From assembly GCA_937925095.1 (NCBI GenBank), contig CALEXX010000024.1, forward strand, positions 27,643-91,642: a stretch of DNA of 64,000 nt, written 5' to 3'. The position numbers and the translations under genes were made by a program. Numbering within the stretch: the first letter of the stretch is position 1; each line of letters starts with the position of its first letter. This stretch comes from an uncultured Leptotrichia sp. (GTDB taxonomy: Bacteria; Fusobacteriota; Fusobacteriia; Fusobacteriales; Leptotrichiaceae). Positions 1-7,833 of this stretch are shown piece after piece. The notes under the pieces are model-generated. The model had not been told where the DNA came from. It did not search any database and saw only the letters and a list, made by a program, of their open reading frames with translations.

Positions 1-879
1 AGCTTCCACATAAACCTTTGCATAGATGCTCAGTTCAATATTTTTCTGTGTTATAATCCCTACTTTTATATACTCATCTACGTTAAGAGGTCTGGCAATA
101 ATATTTTCCCCATTCAGCTCCTTATTGATTATTCCGGTACTTACAGTATATCCATCGAGTCCAATGGCCAGATTAAACAATGTTGCCCTGTCCCGCACCT
201 TTATGTTTTTATCCCTGTCAATTGTACTTAATATTTCCTCTGAAAAATAGAAGGAATTATAATCTCCCTGCTCAAAAGACAGATAAGGATAGTCTTTCAA
301 ATCTTCCAGATTTATAATTTTTTTCTTTGCAAGAGGATGATTGGAACTAATGAATACATGCGGTTTTGCTGTAAATAATTCTGTAAATTTCAGACCGTTT
401 CTCTTTATCATCTTCTCAATTACAATTTTATTTGCTCCCGAAGTGTACAGGATGCCTATTTCACTTTTTCTTTTGCTTACATCTTCTATAATTTCATTTG
501 TCTGGGTTTCACGCAATGTAAAGTCATATTTATTTTCCCCAAACTTCTTAATTACATCTACAAAGGCATTTACGGCAAAGGAATAATGCTGGGTAGATAC
601 AGAAAATCTTCTTGTTATATTGTTTCCTTTTTTGTACTGTTCCTCCAGCAAATCCGTCTGCTCCAGAACCTGTCTTGCATATCCGAGAAACCTGTCACCT
701 TCATGGGAAACAATTACTCCTTTATTTGTCCTGTTGAAAATTGATATATTCATTTCATCTTCCAGTTCCTTTATTGCCTTAGTCAATGCCGGCTGTGAAA
801 TAAACAGTTCCTTTGCCGCATCACTCAGAGTTCCTTTTTCTGCGACTGTAACCACATATCTTAACTGCTGTAATGTCAT
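1..879 (-). CDS. LysR-family transcriptional regulator (3' end cut by window edge)
   Basis: An open frame of 293 codons runs off the left edge without a stop, so the last few residues are missing; LysR proteins are usually about 300 residues. The first 60 residues form the family's winged helix-turn-helix: MTLQQLRYVVTVAEKGTLSD, then the recognition segment SQPALTKAIKELE. The remainder reads as a two-lobed substrate-binding domain. The start is supported by an AGGAG site 6-8 bases upstream in the ATTAGGAGAAAAAAATG context. LysR proteins bind DNA as tetramers and respond to a small-molecule ligand; the N-terminus resembles the CysB/Cbl subgroup. The target is unknown because the neighbour it may control lies outside the window. 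Confidence 0.9.
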   Translation of the reverse strand, partial: MTLQQLRYVVTVAEKGTLSDAAKELFISQPALTKAIKELEDEMNISIFNRTNKGVIVSHEGDRFLGYARQVLEQTDLLEEQYKKGNNITRRFSVSTQHYSFAVNAFVDVIKKFGENKYDFTLRETQTNEIIEDVSKRKSEIGILYTSGANKIVIEKMIKRNGLKFTELFTAKPHVFISSNHPLAKKKIINLEDLKDYPYLSFEQGDYNSFYFSEEILSTIDRDKNIKVRDRATLFNLAIGLDGYTVSTGIINKELNGENIIARPLNVDEYIKVGIITQKNIELSIYAKVYVEA

Positions 880-904
880 TTTTTTCTCCTAATAGTTTCA
901 ATTA

Positions 905-1297
905 TTATATTCCTAGCGTTTCCTTCAATGCAGTCTGAAGAATACTTGAAAAATTCAAAGAATGTTTTTCAGCTTCATCATTTAACCATTTTGGAATAGT
1001 CAGAGTTTTTTTCACAGACTGATTTTCAGCTTTTTCTAAAATAGGCGGAAGCCATACATCTATATACATTAAAAATTCTTCACTATTTAACTTTATCTTA
1101 TTTTCTTCCGTTTCTGGAAAAGGAATATTTTTTTTTGCCATAACAAGTAAAACTCCAGATAATACATCTTTAGCATTATTAACAACTTCCTCCAACGTTT
1201 CTCCGTCAGTAAAACATGATTCAAAATCTAAAAAATTTGCATAATAAATATCTTTTTCCTTTTTTATTACACACGGATAAAAAATTCTATTTTTCAT
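905..1297 (-). CDS. hicB: HicB-family antitoxin, orphan
   Basis: The 130-residue protein has the partly degraded RNase H-like HicB fold at the N-terminus (FYPCVIKKEKDIYYANFLDF, then SCFTDGETLEEVVNNAKDVL). It ends with a short DNA-binding segment (KKTLTIPKWLNDEAEKHSLN) of ribbon-helix-helix type. HicB normally neutralises the HicA mRNA interferase and represses the operon. I chose the ATG at 1297 because it has its own AAGGAG site with good spacing and matches the usual HicB start. A longer in-frame start at 1348 would add 17 residues that look like a HicA beginning. No complete hicA lies on either side, so this antitoxin is unpaired here. Confidence 0.82.
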   Translation of the reverse strand: MKNRIFYPCVIKKEKDIYYANFLDFESCFTDGETLEEVVNNAKDVLSGVLLVMAKKNIPFPETEENKIKLNSEEFLMYIDVWLPPILEKAENQSVKKTLTIPKWLNDEAEKHSLNFSSILQTALKETLGI

Positions 1298-1348
1298 AAT
1301 TAGTCTCCTTATTTTAACAACTTCCCTATAAGATTTTGTTTTAGACAT
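1298..1348 (-). pseudogene. hicA: Possible hicA 5' remnant fused in frame to hicB
   Basis: An ATG at 1348 with its own GAGGGGG ribosome-binding site opens MSKTKSYREVVKI, which looks like the first helix of a HicA toxin (S-x-REV-x-KIL). It is followed directly by the ribosome-binding site and start of hicB. In intact modules hicA lies immediately upstream of hicB, so an internal deletion leaving about 13 codons would give this arrangement. Only 13 residues support the homology, so the call is tentative. Confidence 0.35.
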
Positions 1349-1371
1349 AATTTCCCCCTCTTTTATATTAT

Positions 1372-1388
1372 ACGTATTATAAATACGT
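1372..1388. promoter_or_regulatory. Inverted repeat upstream of the hicB region
   Basis: ACGTATT, a 3-base spacer (ata), then AATACGT form a perfect 7-bp-arm palindrome 24 bases upstream of the upper start codon. HicB proteins and other antitoxins bind short palindromes overlapping their own promoters, so this is a plausible autoregulatory operator. It could also be a chance AT-rich palindrome. Confidence 0.4.
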
Positions 1389-1414
1389 GTGTCAATACTT
1401 TTAATTCTATATCC

Positions 1415-2143
1415 TTATTTCTCCCCTGTCATTACAAGCGGAGTTGATTTATCAATATCAAATACCGATTTATCAAACCCTCCATATACCTTTATATTTC
1501 TAAATCCGATTTTTTCAAAATAATCTTTTAACTCATTATAAGTAATATTTAAAAGTATTTCCTCATTTTCTATATTGTTGTCTAAAATTGTTTTAAAAAT
1601 GATATTTCCTTCTTCATTCAGATAATAAAATCTCTCAAATTTTACATTTTCATTTTCTATTAGAGGAAGTGTCCCCAGAAAATTATTTTCATCCTTCTGT
1701 TTTACGAATTTAGAAAAATTTATAATCTGAATTATTATCTTACCTCCATTATTAAGCTGATGATAGGACTTCTCCAGAAACTCATATATTTCTCCATTAT
1801 TGTTTAAGTGGGGAAGTGTATTCCCAATGTTTATTATTGTATCAAACTTTTCCAGCTTATCAATGTCCAGCATATTCATATTTACGACGGAAATACCTTT
1901 TTGGGCAGCTTTATTTATAAGCCTTCCATTAATATCAATAGAATGTATCTGAAAGCCTTTTCCTGAAAGATATTCAGTAACTTTTCCTGTGGCAGCTCCC
2001 ACATCAAGTATCTTTTTACCTTCCACTTCCTCATCCAGAAATTTTTTCTGCATAGGAGATAAAGGAAATATATAATCATATTTATCTGCTATTGTGTCAT
2101 AAAATTTTTTCATATTAAGTTCATTTTCATTTATTTTTTTCAT
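1415..2143 (-). CDS. Class I SAM-dependent methyltransferase
   Basis: The 242-residue protein has the Rossmann methyltransferase core. Motif I (ILDVGAATG) is at residues 45-53, the acidic end of strand 2 follows (HSIDI), and motif IV (FDTIINIGNTLPHL) comes next. The start fits a GGGAGA site 7 bases upstream. Soluble methyltransferases of this size act on small molecules, proteins or RNA; nothing in the sequence fixes the substrate. It is transcribed divergently from the MATE exporter, with a recognisable promoter at 2183-2212, so the two may share control. Confidence 0.85.
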   Translation of the reverse strand: MKKINENELNMKKFYDTIADKYDYIFPLSPMQKKFLDEEVEGKKILDVGAATGKVTEYLSGKGFQIHSIDINGRLINKAAQKGISVVNMNMLDIDKLEKFDTIINIGNTLPHLNNNGEIYEFLEKSYHQLNNGGKIIIQIINFSKFVKQKDENNFLGTLPLIENENVKFERFYYLNEEGNIIFKTILDNNIENEEILLNITYNELKDYFEKIGFRNIKVYGGFDKSVFDIDKSTPLVMTGEK

Positions 2144-2182
2144 AAAATCATCTCCCTGAAAGTTTTATTTATGATTAACTAC

Positions 2183-2212
2183 ATTATACTTTCATTGTAA
2201 CTGTAAATGCAA
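2183..2212 (-). promoter_or_regulatory. Sigma-70-type promoter for the methyltransferase gene
   Basis: On the minus strand TTGCAT (2207-2212) is followed after 18 bases by TATAAT (2183-2188), about 40 bases upstream of the start codon. Confidence 0.6.
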
Positions 2213-2240
2213 TAATAATTTTTCTTTAAAAATTCTTTTC

Positions 2241-2269
2241 TTTAAAAATAGGATAAATTCTGCTATAAT
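2241..2269 (+). promoter_or_regulatory. Sigma-70-type promoter for the MATE exporter gene
   Basis: TTTAAA (2241-2246) and TATAAT (2264-2269) are separated by 17 bases, 76 bases upstream of the ATG. The operator-like repeat at 2285-2309 lies just downstream. Confidence 0.55.
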
Positions 2270-2284
2270 ATTTATACTGAAGAG

Positions 2285-2309
2285 ATAATACAGCCATGTG
2301 CCGTATTAT
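2285..2309. promoter_or_regulatory. Operator-like inverted repeat in the MATE leader
   Basis: ATAATAC and GTATTAT form 7-bp arms around an 11-base spacer. The repeat lies about 16 bases past the -10 box, in the expected 5' leader. This is where a drug-responsive repressor of the TetR or MarR type often binds; a leader RNA hairpin is the alternative. Confidence 0.4.
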
Positions 2310-2345
2310 TTTTATTTTGAATAGAAAAAGAAAGGAGAATTGATA

Positions 2346-3740
2346 ATGAATAAAGAAAAAGAAACAGTTATAAAAGAAAAGTCAGAAAACAAAATGGGAA
2401 CCATGCCCATTAACAAACTTATAATCAATATGTCACTACCCCTTATTACATCAATGTTTGTACAGGCTTTTTACAATATAGTGGACAGTCTTTTCGTATC
2501 AAGAATAAATGAAGAGGCGCTTACTGCCGTTTCAATGTCTTTTCCTGCACAGAATCTCATGATTTCAGCAGGTACAGGTGTAGGAGTGGGGATTGCTGCA
2601 CTGATTGCAAGATATCTAGGGGCAAAAAATGAAAAAGGGGTAACAAGAGTAGTGCACAATGGTATATTTCTTGGAATTTTAAACTCTATCCTGTTTGTTA
2701 TTTTTGGACTATTTTTTACAAAATTCTATTTTCAATTCCAGAAGGCTTCAGGAATTATTGAAGAATATGGAATACAATATTTAAGTCTGTGCTCCATCTT
2801 CGCTTTTTCAATTATTATGGAAATTACATTTGAAAGAATGCTTATAGCATCAGGAAAAACCGTTTACACCATGATTACACAAAGCACTGGAGCTATTATA
2901 AATATTATATTTGATCCAATTTTTATTTTTGGACTTCTAGGATTTCCAAAAATGGGAATAGTCGGAGCCGCTGTTGCAACTATTTTAGGACAGACAGTTT
3001 CAATGTTTATGGCATTATACTTCAATATTAAGAAAAATCAGGAAGTACGTTTTGCAATAAAGAATTTTGCAGTAAATCTTAAAACTATTATGAATATATA
3101 TGAAATCGGATTTCCATCAATAATTATGCAGTCGGCAGCTTCATTCCTGATATTCCAGCTGAACAACCTTCTGGCTTCATTCTCTACAACGGCAACAGCT
3201 GTTCTGGGAGTATACTTTAAACTGCAGAGTTTTGTTGTCCTGCCTGTCTATGGATTAAATAATTCAGTTGTATCCATTGTTTCATATAATTATGGTGCAG
3301 GAAAGATAAAAAGGCTGCTTCAAACTGTAAAACTGGCAAATGTATATGCCTTCAGCATTATGTTCATCGGATTTATACTTTGTCAGACATTACCTGCTGA
3401 AATACTTAAAATATTTGATGCTTCGGATAATATGGTTGCAATCGGAACTTCTGCCCTCAGAATAATAAGTTTTGCATTCCTTCTTGCCCCTTTTTCCATT
3501 GTTTCAAGTGGAACCTTCCAGGCTTTAGGAAAAGGTATGTTCAGCCTTATTATATCCCTTATACGTCAGATGGTTGTTATATTTCCGCTGTCATATCTTC
3601 TCGCAGGAATAATTGGAATAAACGGTGTCTGGTTATCTTTCCCAATAGCAGAAGTTGTTGGTGGAATACTGACAGTTATTTATTTTAAGAAATTGTATAA
3701 TAACGAAATCATGAAGAGAAATATTAAAAGACATAGATAG
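2346..3740 (+). CDS. MATE-family multidrug/sodium efflux transporter
   Basis: The 464-residue integral membrane protein has about 12 hydrophobic segments and the MATE layout of two six-helix halves. Recognisable stretches are the N-terminal INMSLPLITSMFVQAFYNIVD and, in the second half, IVSYNYGAGK. MATE proteins export cationic drugs or metabolites in exchange for Na+ or H+ across the inner membrane. The ATG at 2346 is preferred over a TTG six bases upstream because AAAGGAG at 2331-2337 is then spaced by 8 bases. The gene stands alone on the plus strand and ends at a two-way terminator. Confidence 0.92.
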   Translation: MNKEKETVIKEKSENKMGTMPINKLIINMSLPLITSMFVQAFYNIVDSLFVSRINEEALTAVSMSFPAQNLMISAGTGVGVGIAALIARYLGAKNEKGVTRVVHNGIFLGILNSILFVIFGLFFTKFYFQFQKASGIIEEYGIQYLSLCSIFAFSIIMEITFERMLIASGKTVYTMITQSTGAIINIIFDPIFIFGLLGFPKMGIVGAAVATILGQTVSMFMALYFNIKKNQEVRFAIKNFAVNLKTIMNIYEIGFPSIIMQSAASFLIFQLNNLLASFSTTATAVLGVYFKLQSFVVLPVYGLNNSVVSIVSYNYGAGKIKRLLQTVKLANVYAFSIMFIGFILCQTLPAEILKIFDASDNMVAIGTSALRIISFAFLLAPFSIVSSGTFQALGKGMFSLIISLIRQMVVIFPLSYLLAGIIGINGVWLSFPIAEVVGGILTVIYFKKLYNNEIMKRNIKRHR

Positions 3741-3801
3741 GAATTAGGATTTATCAGTTTCACATGGAAAATTTCATTCTAAAAAATAAAGCTATTAATT
3801 C

Positions 3802-3845
3802 AAAAGCACATTTGACTTGGAATATCTTCCATCAGATGTGCTTTT
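3802..3845. terminator. Bidirectional terminator between the MATE gene and ffh
   Basis: AAAAGCACAT pairs with ATGTGCTTTT, and inner segments (TGA/TCA, TTGGA/TCCA) extend the stem. The flanking A and T runs let it work for both converging genes. Confidence 0.75.
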
Positions 3846-3871
3846 ATTCTTCCCTGCTATATCAATAAATA

Positions 3872-5218
3872 TTATTTCTTACGTTTTCCCTTTCCTCTCG
3901 TCATTCCTCCACCAAGTCCAGGAATTGCTCCACTGTTGAACATTTTCATCATCTGTTTCATCTGTTCAAACTGTTTGATAAGTTTATTTACGTCCGTTAC
4001 CTGAACGCCGCTTCCTTTAGCTATTCTTGCTTTACGGCTTCCACTTTTCAGAAGTTTCGGATCCCTTCTCTCCTGTACTGTCATCGAAAAGATTATCGCT
4101 TCCACTCTTTTCATTTCCTTTTCTGCCATTGCCATATCTATTGCACTTGTATCCACTCCTGGTATCATTTTCATAATTCCTGCAATGGATCCCATTTTTC
4201 TTATCATTTTAAACTGTTTCAGAAAATCTTCAAAATCAAACTGATTTTTTCTGAATTTTTCTTCCATTTTCTTGGCTTCTTTTTCGTCAATTGCTTCCTG
4301 AGCCTTTTCAACAAGTGAAACAACATCTCCCATTCCCAGTATTCTCGATGCAAGCCTGTCAGGATGGAAAGGTGCTATATCATCCAGTTTTTCCCCTTCA
4401 CTGATAAACTTTATAGGTTTTCCTGCTACTTCCTTTACTGAAAGAGCGGCTCCTCCACGTGTGTCTCCGTCCAGCTTTGTCAGGACTACTCCTGTAATGT
4501 CAAGCTGCTCATTGAAGGTCTTAGCCACATTTACTGCATCCTGTCCTGTCATTCCGTCTACTACAAGCAGTATTTCATGTGGTTTAAAATTATCTTTTAT
4601 TCCCTGCAGTTCACCCATAAGCTGTTCATCTATATGCAGACGTCCTGCAGTATCTATTATTACATATGTTGCATGTATTTTCCCTGCTTCTTCCAGTCCT
4701 TTTCTGCATATTTCATTTACATCTGTACTTTCATCAATTGTAAATGATGCAACCTTTACCTGCTCTGCCAATACTTTCAGCTGTTTCTTCGCTGCAGGTC
4801 TATATACATCAGCTCCAATAAGAAGCGGTGTTTCCCCTTTTGAACGGAGATGTTTAGCCAATTTTCCCGCAAAGGTTGTCTTTCCTGCCCCCTGTAATCC
4901 TGAAAGCATTATAATAGTAGGATTTTTAGGCGATTTTGCTATCTGTACATTTGTTCCACCAAGAACTTCCACAAGCTCATCATGCACTATTTTTACAAAC
5001 TGCTGAGTAGGATTTACTCCTGATATTACTTCTTCACCTAAAGCCTTTTCCCTTATTTTTGAAACAAAATTTTTTGCCACTCCATAGTTTACATCTGCTT
5101 CAAGAAGTGCAAGCCTTACTTCCCTCAGTGCATCCTTCATATTCGCTTCTGTTAATTTTCCCTGTCCACTTACTTTTTTAAATATATCCTTAAACCTGTC
5201 ACCTAAATTATTAAACAT
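3872..5218 (-). CDS. ffh: Signal recognition particle protein Ffh
   Basis: The 448-residue protein has the normal Ffh layout. An N-domain helical bundle is followed by a GTPase with P-loop GLQGAGKTT (residues 107-115), DTAGR (189-193) and TKLDGDTRGG (247 on). A methionine-rich M domain ends in a glycine and basic tail. With 4.5S RNA it binds signal sequences on ribosomes and hands them to FtsY at the membrane. RNA-binding residues are visible in SRKARIAKGSG. Its ATG overlaps the stop of ylxM by one base (TAATG), so the two are translationally coupled. The 4.5S RNA gene was not seen in the window. Confidence 0.98.
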   Translation of the reverse strand: MFNNLGDRFKDIFKKVSGQGKLTEANMKDALREVRLALLEADVNYGVAKNFVSKIREKALGEEVISGVNPTQQFVKIVHDELVEVLGGTNVQIAKSPKNPTIIMLSGLQGAGKTTFAGKLAKHLRSKGETPLLIGADVYRPAAKKQLKVLAEQVKVASFTIDESTDVNEICRKGLEEAGKIHATYVIIDTAGRLHIDEQLMGELQGIKDNFKPHEILLVVDGMTGQDAVNVAKTFNEQLDITGVVLTKLDGDTRGGAALSVKEVAGKPIKFISEGEKLDDIAPFHPDRLASRILGMGDVVSLVEKAQEAIDEKEAKKMEEKFRKNQFDFEDFLKQFKMIRKMGSIAGIMKMIPGVDTSAIDMAMAEKEMKRVEAIIFSMTVQERRDPKLLKSGSRKARIAKGSGVQVTDVNKLIKQFEQMKQMMKMFNSGAIPGLGGGMTRGKGKRKK

Positions 5219-5547
5219 TAAAACACCTCATTATAATCAAAATCTTCTATTATTTTTTCTAAATTTTCCTTCGTAAAATTCTCCTTCAAATTTTCAAGTT
5301 TTTTCTTTAATTCCTTTTCTTTTTCAAATATTTTAAGCTTCCGCTCGTATTCATCAAGCTGTCTGAATCCTCTTTTTATATTGTCAAACACTGCCTGTCT
5401 GGTAATCCCATGCTCTTCTGAAATCTCGCTCAGAGACCTGTCCTCTTCGAGATAAAGTTCAAGATACTGTTTCTGCTTTTTGGAAAATAGTTCCCCATAA
5501 TACAGAAAAAGTGTCGAATATCGTAAAAAATCATCTAATTTATCCAT
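5218..5547 (-). CDS. ylxM: YlxM, SRP-associated UPF0122 helix-turn-helix protein
   Basis: The 109-residue protein carries the UPF0122 signature: SKKQKQYLELYLEEDRSLSE, then a sigma-factor-like helix-turn-helix (ISEEHGITRQAVFDNIKRG) and a charged coiled-coil tail. YlxM is encoded next to ffh in many Gram-positives and is thought to modulate SRP assembly. I start it at the ATG at 5547 (MDKLDDFLRY), which matches the family; a TTG 12 codons upstream has no homology support. The stop overlaps the ffh start. Confidence 0.9.
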   Translation of the reverse strand: MDKLDDFLRYSTLFLYYGELFSKKQKQYLELYLEEDRSLSEISEEHGITRQAVFDNIKRGFRQLDEYERKLKIFEKEKELKKKLENLKENFTKENLEKIIEDFDYNEVF

Positions 5548-5590
5548 AATCTTTATTATATAGTTATTTCTGCATATTGTCAATTTTATC

Positions 5591-7801
5591 CTACAACATG
5601 GAAACAGGATCTACATCTACGCTTATTCTTATCTTTTTTTCCTTGTATTCATTCATTGTTTTTCTTATTACATTTTTTACCTTTGTAATATTTTCCCTGT
5701 TAAATTTTATAAATATCTGATATCTGTATCTTCCGTTTATTTTATAAATCGGAGCCTTAAATGGCTCTGACACAAATTCATTTCCACCGGGATTTGTTCC
5801 AATGTTCAGGCCTGCCATAAGAATATTGTAGAATTTTTTTGCCTTTTTTTCCAGTTCTTCCTCTTCTTCTGAAGACACCACTATAATTATTAGTCTTCCG
5901 AAAGGTGGATAATTCAATATTTTCCTTAACTCCATTTCCTTCCTGTAATATCCTTCATAATTTCCCGTAACTGTATTCTGTATGACTTCATTTTCCTCAT
6001 TAAATGTCTGGATTACCACTTTTCCATCCTTACTGCCACGTCCTGCCCTTCCTGATGACTGGGTCAGCAGCTGGAAAGTCTTTTCTCCTGCCCGGAAATC
6101 TGGAAAATTCAGTATTATGTCAGAATTGATAATCCCTACAAGAGTAACATCAGGAAAATGAAATCCCTTCGCAATAATCTGTGTTCCAAGCATTATGTCA
6201 TATTTGTGATTTTTAAAGTCATTGTATATATCTTCATAATCCTTCTTTGTCTTTACCGTCTCAGAATCCACCCTTACAGTTCTGCTTTCAGGAAAATATG
6301 ACTTAATCTCTTCCTCTATTTTTTCAGTCCCTGTTCCAATCTGCATAACTTTTTCACTACCACACACATCGCACTTCCCGTTAAAATACTTTTCGTATCC
6401 ACAGTAATTGCATTTCAACTTGTTCTCGTACTTATAATAGCTTAAAGATATGCTGCAGTTGGGACATAAAGGTATGTGTCCACAATCTTTGCATTTCAGA
6501 AGATTTGCAAACGCTTTCCTGTTTAAGATAAGTATTACCTGCTCTTTTCTTCCCAGTGCTCCTGACATTTCCTTCAGCAGTTCTTCCGAGAAATTTTCAG
6601 GTGTATTATTTAAATCAACTATTTCATACGTAGGCATTTTTGCATTGTTAAATCTTTCCTTCAGTTCCACAAGCTCAATGTCATTTTTTTCAGCCTGATA
6701 ATATGATTCAAAAGAAGGTGTTGCTGATCCAAAAATCACCTTAACATTCCCCTCAATCAAGGCCCTTTTTATTGCCACATTTTTTGTGTGATATCTAGGA
6801 TTATTATCCTGTTTATATGTATTTTCATGTTCTTCATCTATTATTATATATTTCAGGTTCTGCACAGGAGCAAATATCGCCGATCTGGCTCCAATAACTA
6901 TCTTTTTTTCCCCTGTCCTTATGTAAGTCCATTCTTTCCTCTTCTCTGCATCTGTCAGCTTGCTGTGGAGTATAGCCACAGAATCTGAAAATTGTTTTTC
7001 CAGTCTTTCTGTCATTTGAGTTGTAAGAGAAATTTCAGGTACGAGGAATAGACTTCCGTAACCATTTTTTATTGCTTCTTTTATAAGATTTATATATATT
7101 TCAGTTTTACCTGATCCTGTAACCCCTTTTAACAGGTAAAACTTCTTTCCGCCATTTTTTATTATATCTGCAACCTTCTGCTGTTCTTCATTCAGGACAA
7201 CATCATCATCGGCTATTTTACCTTCAATTTTTCCGCCTGATATTTTTTTACTGTTTACTATCAGCTTCTTTTCAATCTTTATGGCTTCTTCCTTCAGAGC
7301 CCTTTTTATTATATCAGGAGAAAAATTTTTATCAAGTGTTGCTGTTGTTACTTCCTTCTTTTTTTGCATATACCTGTTGAATTTTTCAGTTTCACTTATT
7401 TTTTCTTTATTTTCTTCAAAAAGATACATGTTTTCTGTTTTGGGTTCTTTATCTTCCAGATTTTTCACATATATTGCCTTTTTCGAATAATTCAGCTTCA
7501 AAGTCCCTGGATATACTGTTCTTATGACATTGTAATAATCACTTATATAATAGTCCTTTATCCATCTTATCAGCTTCATTATATTTTCCGGAATAGATAA
7601 AATAGGGGCTCTATCTATGATAAATTTTATTTTTGAAACATCTATCGATATATCTTCTTCTTTCGTTTCAGAAATAATCAGTCCTGTCTTATTTCTATTT
7701 ACAAAATTTACAATACACCATTCTCCGGGCTCATATTTCTCCGTTGATTTATAGGTATATATATTTACATTATTTTCGACATATATTTCATAATAATACA
7801 T
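5591..7801 (-). CDS. priA: Primosomal protein N' (PriA helicase)
   Basis: The 736-residue 3'-to-5' helicase restarts stalled replication forks by loading the replicative helicase. The N-terminal DNA-binding part is followed by Walker A GVTGSGKT (226-233), DEEH (322-325) and motif III GSATPS (359-364). Two zinc sites are built from eight cysteines (437, 440, 446, 449, 464, 467, 477, 480) and sit between the helicase lobes. Motifs V and VI include GTQIIAKG and SGRAGRG. An AGGGG site precedes the ATG. It lies upstream of ylxM-ffh with little spacing and may be cotranscribed with them. Confidence 0.97.
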   Translation of the reverse strand: MYYYEIYVENNVNIYTYKSTEKYEPGEWCIVNFVNRNKTGLIISETKEEDISIDVSKIKFIIDRAPILSIPENIMKLIRWIKDYYISDYYNVIRTVYPGTLKLNYSKKAIYVKNLEDKEPKTENMYLFEENKEKISETEKFNRYMQKKKEVTTATLDKNFSPDIIKRALKEEAIKIEKKLIVNSKKISGGKIEGKIADDDVVLNEEQQKVADIIKNGGKKFYLLKGVTGSGKTEIYINLIKEAIKNGYGSLFLVPEISLTTQMTERLEKQFSDSVAILHSKLTDAEKRKEWTYIRTGEKKIVIGARSAIFAPVQNLKYIIIDEEHENTYKQDNNPRYHTKNVAIKRALIEGNVKVIFGSATPSFESYYQAEKNDIELVELKERFNNAKMPTYEIVDLNNTPENFSEELLKEMSGALGRKEQVILILNRKAFANLLKCKDCGHIPLCPNCSISLSYYKYENKLKCNYCGYEKYFNGKCDVCGSEKVMQIGTGTEKIEEEIKSYFPESRTVRVDSETVKTKKDYEDIYNDFKNHKYDIMLGTQIIAKGFHFPDVTLVGIINSDIILNFPDFRAGEKTFQLLTQSSGRAGRGSKDGKVVIQTFNEENEVIQNTVTGNYEGYYRKEMELRKILNYPPFGRLIIIVVSSEEEEELEKKAKKFYNILMAGLNIGTNPGGNEFVSEPFKAPIYKINGRYRYQIFIKFNRENITKVKNVIRKTMNEYKEKKIRISVDVDPVSML

Positions 7802-7833
7802 AGTTACCCCTATTTTTTATGTTATTTTAATGC

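Noticed and set aside
905..1348. HicB read from the upstream ATG as a 147-residue protein
   Set aside because: The internal start has its own well-spaced AAGGAG and matches the usual HicB N-terminus.
4461..5006. 181-codon plus-strand frame opposite ffh
   Set aside because: A Ser/Thr/Cys-rich translation without domain pattern, fully inside ffh; a shadow frame.
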